Positions 55,131-64,000 of a DNA stretch of 64,000 bases are shown in pieces. Below the pieces are notes generated by a model. That model was given only the letters and a program-made list of their open reading frames with translations, was not told the DNA's origin and ran no database searches. Position numbers and translations under genes: made by a program. The stretch comes from Channallabes apus. Taxonomy: Eukaryota; Chordata; Actinopteri; Siluriformes; Clariidae. The stretch is from contig CM060121.1 of the NCBI GenBank assembly GCA_030522415.1, positions 9,873,976 to 9,937,975 on the forward strand, given 5' to 3'. Each line of letters begins with the position of its first letter. Within the stretch, counting starts at the first letter, position 1.

Positions 55131-58100
55131 AAATCAAACCTCGTATACATGTACAGTGGTGATAGTCATTCTGGCAAATTATTGTTCTCTGACAGATTAG
55201 GTTGTGCATATCAATATGTTTACAGTGGTGGTTAAAAGTATTAAGACAACATATGCCATGTATTATAGTTCTCCTTGTGCATAAAACAGGTGACATCACT
55301 AAGTACTTTTTGGCTGAAGAGTTGTGCTAATGAGAATTAACTGGTTTAGTTGGAACAAATGAATGGAGAAAATATGTGGCAGGACTTTAATTTCTGACGT
55401 TGTTGTGTTCACCTCTGCATAAAAATGGCTAAAACTACGGAAATCTCAAGTTAACTGTAAATTTCTGTGGCATATTTCTGTATATGACCTTCAAAAGCAA
55501 TCAAGCAGGTATGGATTAAAGAATAAAGGGCTTCATGCTAAATATTGATTGCAAAAAAACAACAAATTATTCTTTTTTATCTTGATTGCTTTTATTAAAA
55601 AATTGCTTTGAGTAAATGGAAATAACTAATGTTATGGATGTTTCACAACATTAAACATACAACAGTCAATAACATAATGAGTCTAGTGGTGCTGGAGCTG
55701 TTCATTGACTAGTTCAGGGTCCAGGGTCAGCATTGCTAGAAGAGGGGGGTCCAACTGGCTGGGATGTATCTGGGGACAGGTAAGTCCCCCTCTCTCTTTC
55801 TCCATTTCTTCTCCAATCCACAATTTCAATGCCTTGGAAGAGGGGGCCATTTCCCCCAAAACCTGTCCTCCAAATCTGGGTTTTTGCTATTTTTACATAC
55901 TGATTGACCCGTTTCAACCTATTTAATTTTCCATTTCATTGACTCATATAGTTTTCTAACATGTGTTTCTGTACAATATACAGTACCAAAATTGCATTGC
56001 TGCATCATATTAGTCTATCCTACAATATTGTACCAGTTTTTTCACTTTAGCTGTAATATTTTAAATATTGTTGCATACATTAACATGCTTTCATATACAG
56101 TATACGTATCTGATCTGAATGTTTTTTTTCATAGAAAATAAACGTATAACTTACAAATCTAACAGTACGAGTATGGAATGGGCAAAAATAACTTCAAATT
56201 GAATAAATAAGATTGAAAAGAGTTACTCAAGAGTAACAATCATTTTAATAAATCAAGCAAAACATTACAGTACATTAAAAATGGTTAAAATTGTAATGGT
56301 ACGCTGTTAAATGCTTAAAAAAAAAAGCTTTTTGATACACACTTTTTAATACCACAACACAATATGCTCTTTCACTGGTATAAACACCAACAGCATGAAA
56401 TAAAACCAGTAAGTTTTATATACTCTGAAGGTGTTTATTGACATCCATTGACCTTTTGCACGTGACATCATGACGTTGGTCTCTCCTGCTGCTGAATGGA
56501 AAAAGGAATTTCACGTATAAGATGCCAGTGCCAAAACCCACATGCAAAACGGAAACACTTACAACAAGAAGACACATATGATAGCATTATGTTGTCTTAA
56601 ACAACACATTGTATACTTAGTAATTACTTCCAGGTCATTCCAAATTGCCACTGGACTGTCAGCGTTTCAAGTTACAGCACTAATTAGTTTCCAACACAAT
56701 GCTAAACAAGGGCACTACTTGGTGTGTGTAAACATTGTACACCCTCTCGCTCTAGCTTTACATTTTACGCTCTGGGACTTAAACCTGAAACAGTTAGTTA
56801 AATATTATTTTGTAAGCTTTAAATGAAATAGTATTAGCAAACTTTACCTGCACATCATTTGATGTAGCGTACAGCACAGCATGATCTACATCATTGTCTC
56901 ATTTGCAACAGAGCACCAAATGAGCTAACGCTAACGCTAGCAAACATCACCAAATTCAGGAAGAATCACATATTAGTACATCATCTGAGGTAATCATGCC
57001 ATGTTAACAAATCAATCTATTGGAAATTGATATCCTTATTACCTTTTTTCACACACTTATTTGTCCTTTGAATAAGTTCTCCACAACATACTGCATTTGA
57101 AAATAATCAGCAGAACAGAAGCTCTCAATTGCTAGATTACTCTAATCTGTTTGACAAATCAATCAATCAATCAATCAATCAACATTTAATAAATAAAAAT
57201 ACAGGAACAAAATAAAATATATAGTTATAAATAAATAAATGAACAATATAAATGAAAAATTATAGTAACAGTAATAATAATAACAATAATAATAAAAATT
57301 AATAAAACAAAATGATAAAATTATTTTAAAAAAGCATAACATTATAAAATATTAAAAGCCATTCTAAATAAGTGGGTCTTTAGTTGTGCTTTAAACAAAG
57401 GGAGGTCCGTAATTTTGCGTAACTCAGGTGGAATGTTGTGGACAAAGGATCAGGTAATCTGATAAGTAATCATCTAATGAACAGATAATATTTCCGCTAT
57501 TTTTCTGGCTCCAGAATAGACCATGGACTTAATTATCAGTGAAAATACATTTTATGTCAATTAACAATATTTCCACCATGCACTGTCGTGACTGACGTCA
57601 TGGTAGTCACTTGTCTGCAAAAGGTCAATTACACATTTTATACTTCCCAGCTGAATTGTATATGTACTGTAGTTCAGACAAATAGCATTGTTAATGCATA
57701 AACTTCCATATTTTGTTGTGTCTGATTTATGTCTGTGATATTTCAGTCTTCTCTTCATCATTCCTTTACAGCCCTTAGAGTCTTGGCGGACATATTCAGA
57801 AATATCCTCAGTGCTACCCGAATGTTAGTGTACACGCACCTCATCTTCAATTTTTGCCTGAGAGTCTCTGTTTCATCAGTTTCAATAAGTTTTTGAACAC
57901 CTTAAAGGTGTACTGAAGGTTAGTTGAGTAGCTTAGTTATAAAACATAAATAATGCCCATGGGCATTGCTCAGACACTGTCCACTGTCTGAAAGTGCTAG
58001 AGTACCTCAGCTCCTTTAGTTCTATTTTACTTGTTTTGGTGGATGCAAAAGCATACCACTCTCTCCATAGATTATGGATATCTCCAGAACCATTTGTCCT

Positions 58101-58500
58101 GTTATGTTTGTTTGCTGCCAAGACACAGTCCTTAAACTCACAGAACACAAAACCACAAACATTGTGCATTATGGTCAAACCGACACCATTTAAGGTTGGG
58201 GTGTCAGACCCATACGTAGAATGTCTAACGTAAACTTTTAATCAATAATAAATTGGCTTTCTCAGACTGGGTTAAAAAAAAAACTTTATTTAGTCTAGAC
58301 TTGAAGTAGGAAAGTTTAAGTGTAGTAATTTTTATAATGAAAGAAGTTACACCAGGAAACTAAAACACAACTAAAGCTAGCACCTGGTGAACATCTGAAA
58401 ATCTACACACAAGGTCAAGTAAAAAAAAAACATAACAAAAAAACATTAAAGGTTCTATTCATCTTATTTTTATTCGTTTATTAAAATATATTTCATTTTT
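55131..58500. other. Noncoding stretch with minor repeats
   Basis: An (AATC)n run at 57158-57183, AT-rich low complexity at 57185-57320, and a decayed LINE 3' piece at about 57345-57460 (AATAAGTGGGTCTTTAG, CAGGTGGAATGTTGTGG). No supported gene. 55236-55620 has AT-rich sequence that may be a transposon end but is not resolved. Confidence 0.4.
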
Positions 58501-58512
58501 AATGTTAACTTT

Positions 58513-58745
58513 CAGGCAGCATAATGGTGTAGTGGTTAGCACTGTCACCTTGCACCTCCAGGATCTGGGTTTGATTCCTGCCCGAGTCTGTGTGCGTGGA
58601 GTTTGTGTGTCCCCTCCATGTATGTTTTCTCTGTGTACTCCTGTTTCCTCCCATAGTCCGAAGACATGCAGGTTAGGCTACTTGGCTTGTAGTGTGTGTA
58701 TGTGTGTACCCTGCAATGGGGTGCACCCCAAAACCTGTTTGTTTA
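58513..58745 (+). mobile_element. tRNA-like SINE
   Basis: Head GGTGTAGTGGTTAGCACTGTC, B-box region GGGTTTGATTCC at 58566-58577, then TTTCCTCCCATAGTCCGAAG and ACATGCAGGTTAGGCTA. The 3' part is shortened. Confidence 0.8.
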
Positions 58746-60144
58746 GTCTATTATTTTGTTAATATTTTTTTAGGGTTCAAGAGGATAGAGCTTTCCTTTG
58801 AATTGGAAGGCTTGGGTACTGTTGTCTCTCCACTCTTTCTAGTTCAGTCAGGTTTGTGATTTGGACCCTTACACCCCAGGGTCCCCCATGAATGTGTTTC
58901 CTTCTGGCTCTTCATACACTTTTACAGTTTTTGCTGCGTGAGTCTGTTTTTGCATTCCGCTCTAAATATAAATTGACTTCATCCAACAAAACATGTGACA
59001 ATAAACATAACTAATATTATTTCTCTCTCTGTTTGTTTCCCCTGGACCCCCTCCTTAAGCTGTACTTGGCGCTCCTCAAATGCCAGTGATCCTGAGCCCT
59101 CTGCCCTCCAGACCTGCCTGATCCATCCTGATGTCTTACTGTATATCTGAAGGAAGTTTTCATCACTTCCGCTAAGGATGGTCCTATAAGGTCTGCTTCA
59201 AGATAATGTAACTAGTGAGGACAGGTCCACTTAGAAAACATAAAGATGGTTTTGGACTGCATTTGATACAAGCAGTTTTGCTATGATGGCTTATGACTAG
59301 AATTGCTCTAATAATTTTGATCTGAAACTGTCATACCCTCCTAGGGCTTAGTGGCCACATACAGTACGTGGACAGCACATTTTAACTCTTATGTCCACAA
59401 TTATATTCACTGCTGAATTGGTGGTGTTATGGACACGTATGGGGGTACTTACACTGCCACCTGGTTGTGTCAGAAGTTTATACCACACTACGGTCAAAAT
59501 TTCAAATGGCGGCAAACACATATGGGTGTGTGTGAAGTTCAAGTGGTATGGCCATACACAAACGTTGACCAGATAAGAAGTGCTGTCATATTTCATGGCT
59601 TATTCTGATTTAAATATTTATAAAAGCCTTGTATATTTGTCATGACATGCAAATTTGAAAAAAAAAGTGTAAAACTAGCATCTTTGTAGGTCTCTAAACA
59701 TGACGTACACGTATGTGTACTTATGGACTGAAGCTCCTCGAAATAGCTAATATGCTAGTAAACATGCACACATGTAAAATGGGAAAAAAGCTAGCTCTGA
59801 TGCAGCTAAAAAGCTGTACATGGTCCCAATAAAATAAATAACAATTAAATCACTAAATACATACATACATACTTACCCCTTTCATGCATGAATTATGAGA
59901 ACCTCAGTCAAGATTTTTTATTCCTCTCTAGGCTTACAAATAAAATACAACTGAAAATTTTTTCATAAACTCATTTTTCATGGAGTTACAAATATGTCCA
60001 CTCAGTTGGACACCATGCGTTTGAACTCTACAAAATATAAAGACACTAATTGTTGCTAACTTTACATTATAATAACAAATATCAGTTGATTTCTGAAAAA
60101 ATGTCACTGCATATCAGGTTTATCAAAAACATCAAAGTTACAGT
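58746..60144. other. Noncoding stretch
   Basis: 58990-59180 holds CTCTGCCCTCCAGACCTGCCTGATCC and nearby sequence common in a fish LINE UTR, but no ORF. The rest is unremarkable AT-rich DNA. Confidence 0.35.
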
Positions 60145-60856
60145 AATTAGGGCTCAAGCACTACAGGGTGCACAGGACACTCTTGTTTTCCTAAGTATTT
60201 TTTCCCTCCCTATTGGGCTTTTTTGGGGTTTTAACATGCTAGAAAATTTGCAGACAGTTTGGAATCTGCTTGTAGAACCGGCCCTGGGCAGAGTGAGGGA
60301 GACCCAGCCCCGTGAAACCTGGACGGCCATCCTCAGGGCCCCGAGACGAACCCAACGAGACCTCCGCCAGCCTTCTAGTCCCAAGGGCTGACATACGTGT
60401 GCCCGAACCCCACGACGTTGCATGCCGCCTACCGCCCCCGCCGAGCGACCCACTGATGGGAAACCTATATGGTAGAGCTCATTGAGCCAAACAACTTTTG
60501 TGCTGCATGTCTTGGGATCAACTCAACAGGAAGTCAGATATTTTGGGTTGTTCGCAAAAACCTACCAGATGGATTTTGATATACTCCTCCTAGAGAATTT
60601 ATATGATCGCCACTTAAACTGAGTCAATGTGATCTAAAACATTGAGGATGCAGAATTGTAGAGGGATTTTTGATATATCAAATGAGTCAGCCGTAACATT
60701 ACAGTATATTCAGTGACACGTTTAGTGACACATCACGTTCAGTGACATCACATTGAGTAACATCATACTATGATGCTTATTTCCAGCATCTATTCTACAC
60801 ACGTACACTTCACAAATGTTAACACATGAACACACACACGCACGCACACACGCACG

Positions 60857-60889
<33 letters not shown>

Positions 60890-61125
60890 GCAAATATCAC
60901 ACACACAAATATCACTCACACACACTAACACACTCAACATATTTAGGGCCCAAACTGACATCAGCCCTATATAGTGTTGACGTGTGCAAGTTGTGTGGTG
61001 CACCTGGACGGCGATGGCTTTTTGTAGGTTTTAACCCAAAGAACACACAGATTGTGCAGTGCGCCCGGGTGGCAATGGTGGAGAGTGCTTGGGCATGTCA
61101 TCATTGCTTGCAACTATATTAGTAT
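60145..61125. mobile_element. Unclassified interspersed repeat with GC-rich core
   Basis: Begins with TTAGGGCTCAAGCACTACAGGGTGCACAGG and appears to end with GCTTGGGCATGTCATCATTGC. The start resembles a repeat family seen widely in cyprinid and catfish sequence. 60284-60465 is a sharp GC-rich island. A (CA)n/(CG) tract lies at 60830-60892. No transposase or inverted ends identified. Confidence 0.45.
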
Positions 61126-61399
61126 GAATTGCAGTTGAAATACAGCCAGTGATGCATGGCGTCCAATATAGTGGACATGGGATTAATTGCAAATTTATCG
61201 ATACACAAAATAAATGTTTGAAAATTTTAACAAGTATATTAATCCTTAGATGTTACTTGATGCTAGCAAATTTTTTTTATCCGGAAGGGGTATCCTGCTA
61301 TAGAAGGATTTACAAGATATTCCTGGCATGTTCTGCATTTCTGACTTCTGGTGGCCATCTTGGATTTGGGTTAGAAAAAAATGCACTTACCATGACTGG

Positions 61400-61413
61400 C
61401 CAATAGGTGGCAG
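61400..61413 (+). promoter_or_regulatory. CTCF-like motif
   Basis: CCAATAGGTGGCAG agrees with the CTCF core at 13 of 14 positions. The motif is common by chance in a window of this size. Confidence 0.25.
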
Positions 61414-61829
61414 TGTATGAGATGATGCACAAGCATCCACTGTCGCAGTCTTTGTGTTCAAGGCAGAAATAAAGAGATTTTCATTCTATTACTCAAAGGT
61501 GACTTTATTGTGTTTTATGGAAATTCGGGCCATGAATCCACATATGTGGACATCAATTTTCTCTAAAAGTACATCATATCAAAAGATGATACTTAGGTTT
61601 TATTCTAATTAGGTTCCAATAAGCCCAAATAAATAAAAACACAAAAAACAGTTAATATAAAAAAACAGTTGGGGCCTTAAGAGGATACACACTTTTGTAC
61701 CAAAGTCTCTATCTGTGAACAGTTGGTAATAGCAACAAAGTGAACCTCATGTTAACTGAGATGGTGTCCTTGTACTTTAGAATATATAGCATCGTTACAG
61801 TCAGGAGTGGAAAAGCCCAGGAATGAGTG

Positions 61830-61955
61830 GAAAATGCCAGAGGCAACTTTAGCAAGAAAAAAAAACTCAAATCTTGAGACAACATGAGGAAGTAACCTTG
61901 AGCAGAATCAGGTTAAAAAATAAATCCCAGATAGTGTCCTAGATAAATCTTCTAT
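61830..61955 (-). mobile_element. Degenerate L2-like 3' tail
   Basis: GCAACTTTAGCAAG-AAAAAAACTC, TTGAGACAACATGAGGAAG and TAACCTTGAGCAGAATCAGG follow the pattern of 47955-48015 with many changes. Confidence 0.45.
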
Positions 61956-62219
61956 AATGGTATACTACGGTTTATATACGGGGTATATATGGGGTGGTGT
62001 AAAAAAGTATCGAGGCTAGTTTTTGTAACACACCAACAGATGGCAGCACTAGACATGCATAGTCACAGAGGGCGCCAACCTTCACAAGTCAGTGTGCCAA
62101 AAGACATCGTCCTGTTTACATCGGGAGCTGTGCAACTGGTACTATTCTGACATTGTGACATGGAAGTTCAAACAAAGAGTGAACGTGAAATTCTGCGTTA
62201 AACTAGGCAAATCTGCTTT

Positions 62220-62383
62220 CATATGAAACAGTCACACATACATACATATATACTACTAACTGTTCAAACAACTACATATGAAATGCGCACGCATACACAC
62301 GTGTGTGTGTGCATGGAGAGTTTTTGTGTTTGAGCAGTTAGTATATTCAATATGTACTGTATGTGTGACTGTTTCATATATGT
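62220..62383. mobile_element. Hairpin MITE with long inverted arms
   Basis: The left arm, CATATGAAACAGTCACACATAC onward to TTCAAACA (62220-62270), and the right arm (62327-62383) are reverse complements with a few indels. A central CACACGTGTG palindrome lies between. The whole ~164 bp could fold into one hairpin. Confidence 0.6.
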
Positions 62384-62429
62384 TTATTCCAGTGTTTCAT
62401 ATGTGTGTTTGACTGAAGTTTGATTTAAG

Positions 62430-62857
62430 CCATATACAGCGCCTCATGAAAATGGGCCCAAATATCATCTCTTCTCTTTCACCAGAGTTATACTGCTGTG
62501 ATGACAGAGTTAAAGACGACAGAGCTTGTAACATCCTGTCAAACTTCGCCTGATATTCCTGCGGGCCGTGACCCGGGAAATACTGCTGCTCATGCCATAA
62601 TGGATGAACACCGTATCACAGCAGATTGTGACGAAAATTATATGTTGGCAAAAATAAAGACAAAGTTTTATTAGGTTTTATTTTTTTAAACCACATTTTA
62701 GTCTTTTTTCATCAACCATATTGCATGCTGATTTCGTCACTGTCACAGTTCATTGGTGTCCGTGACGTCTCGTCATCGTCTCGTCTCAGTCACAGGGAAA
62801 AAGGTCGTCAACGAATATTTTTCGTCATTATTTTCGTTGACGAAATTAACACTAATT
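62430..62857. mobile_element. Fragment of a nonautonomous DNA element
   Basis: The right end carries TTTTCGTTGACGAAATTAACACTAA preceded by GTCGTCAACGAATATTTTTCGTC, an end shared by a widespread fish element. The matching left end is absent, so the copy is truncated or rearranged. Confidence 0.45.
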
Positions 62858-63399
62858 GGAACATTCAATGCATCTGTGGTGCGTGTAAAACTGGATGCTT
62901 CATGATGACAATGCATCCTGTCATCGAGCTATCCCCACATGTTAATTTCTCACCGGAAACAAGATGAACTCACTTTTGCACAAAACCTACTTGCCAGATT
63001 TGACTTCTGCGGACTTCTACACTCTTCCTAAAGATGATGAATCTACATAAATGGTCGCCGTTTGATACCACTGCAGAGATCCAGAAGGTGCTTGACACGC
63101 CTTAAAAATAAGATTTCAATGACAAAGGTGATGGTGTGTAAACGTAGATTAATAAAATACTATCTTATAAACAGGCCTAATCTCTAGACTTCTTCATATC
63201 GCCGCATACTAAGTACAACTGTGTAACCAGGAACTTATTAACAACTTATGAATATAATAATTTCCGAATTGTTTATAGTTTTAAATCAAAGTCGACTTTG
63301 TTGAAGTTATCAACTGTTCAATGATGGAGAAATGAGAGCAGAACTGCAACTGCGAGTCTATGCTAGGAACAACATCCACAGCTATAATCTCATTGATCT

Positions 63400-63845
63400 G
63401 CAGTCAATGTGGAGCCATCCACTGTAGCAGATAGTGATTTTTCAGGTGATGAGAACTCCAACAAGAAAAAGGTCATCTGGATAGATCATAAAGGTTTGAA
63501 AAGCAAAAGGGGTCAGAATCACTGGTATCTCAGGAGTAGCATGTGTTGCTCAATAGAGAGAGAGACAGAGAGAAAGGTTAAAGGTACTTATTTAATTGAG
63601 TACAGCATGTGAGCAGGGACTCCGGCACAATACTAGGCATGACAGCATAAATAAAAGGGAGAGCCAGAAGATAACGCAGACATGAGGGTGCCCTGAGACA
63701 TAAAGCGGCCAGATGCTTCACCGACAATAAGTGAACTTTTAAGATTGTGGAAAGACAGCATCCAAACATCCAAAACACTCTATGACTGTGAGTCCTTCAG
63801 ATTTGCTCCTTCTCCTTACTCCTGAGAACACAAAATAACTAAATA
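63400..63845 (-). mobile_element. L2-like 3' UTR fragment
   Basis: GTCATCTGGATAGATCATAAAG, GAGCAGGGACTCCGGCA, ATGACAGCATAAATAAAAGGGAGAGCCAGAAG and CAGACATGAGGGTGCCCTGAGA align with 48355-48800 of the large element in the same orientation. Neither the tail nor the ORF is present, so it is an internal fragment. Confidence 0.75.
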
Positions 63846-64000
63846 TTTCATGTCAGAATCCTCTATCCAAATGCTGCCTACTGTATATCACTGACTGTTT
63901 GGGTTGATTATTATTTGTAGTAATGACCGGAAATGAAATGTGCAATTGGACGAGTTTAAGTAGGGCACCTGGACTTTCACTTGAGCCCATGGGAAGGTCA

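Larger units (their letters stand above)
62005..63115 (+). mobile_element. mariner-like transposon relic, interrupted
   Basis: The 5' part at 62160-62220 encodes a decayed ME-QTKSEREILR start. The 3' part at 62860-63110 gives a degraded catalytic block (SCHRA-like, for HDNAPAH) and SADFYTLPKMMNLHKW (for the mariner DLAPADFFLFPKLK motif). About 640 bp of unrelated sequence, including the hairpin element at 62220 and a second element ending at about 62857, lies between the two halves. Confidence 0.6.

Noticed and set aside
29550..64000. smarca4 exons expected from human synteny
   Set aside because: I found no recognisable N-terminal, SNF2 helicase or bromodomain coding segments on either strand.

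Overview
The window reads as nuclear DNA from a ray-finned fish. It has split vertebrate genes with GT/AG introns, CpG-rich first exons, long dinucleotide microsatellites, tRNA-derived SINEs, L2-like LINEs and many decayed Tc1/mariner copies. The Tc1-heavy load fits an otophysan such as a catfish, but the species cannot be fixed from this sequence alone.

Layout. Positions 480-605 carry the last coding exon of a heterotrimeric G-protein gamma subunit on the + strand; its earlier exon lies outside the window. A complete 16-exon carm1 (+, 3470-17016, 581 aa) follows, with a 3' UTR running to about 19130. Tail to tail with it is yipf2 (-, coding 27271 to 19844, eight coding exons, 304 aa, plus a 5' UTR exon near 27507-27600). 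yipf2 shares a divergent promoter of roughly 0.7 kb with timm29 (+, two exons, 28320-29507, 249 aa). The order carm1-yipf2-timm29, with the same orientations, matches human 19p13.2. The three proteins act separately: a nuclear/cytosolic arginine methyltransferase, a Golgi/endosomal membrane protein and a mitochondrial TIM22-complex subunit. Only the yipf2/timm29 promoter suggests shared control.

From about 29.5 kb to the end I find no confident protein-coding host gene. 33-38 kb is low in recognisable repeats; it holds GA/CT-rich sequence, a strong splice donor, a strong acceptor and tandem AATAAA signals that may mark a noncoding transcript. 38.5-64 kb is dominated by mobile elements: SINEs at 38.6, 41.4, 53.3 and 58.5 kb, Tc1/mariner relics at 39.7, 54.4 and 62-63 kb, and a nested LINE cluster at 46.3-53.3 kb.

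The most notable structure is the nested LINE. A 4.47 kb, 5'-truncated L2-like element (-, 47788-52258), flanked by a 7-bp target duplication, has split the reverse-transcriptase ORF of an older LINE on the + strand. In the L2-like element the SGNH-esterase ORF1 remnant and the endonuclease-RT ORF2 are in one frame separated by a single UGA, and ORF2 has no AUG before its RT domain. This points to readthrough, or to an ancestral fused ORF broken by a CpG transition. A second clean insertion is a 452-bp hAT-type MITE with a perfect 8-bp duplication that makes up most of one yipf2 intron.
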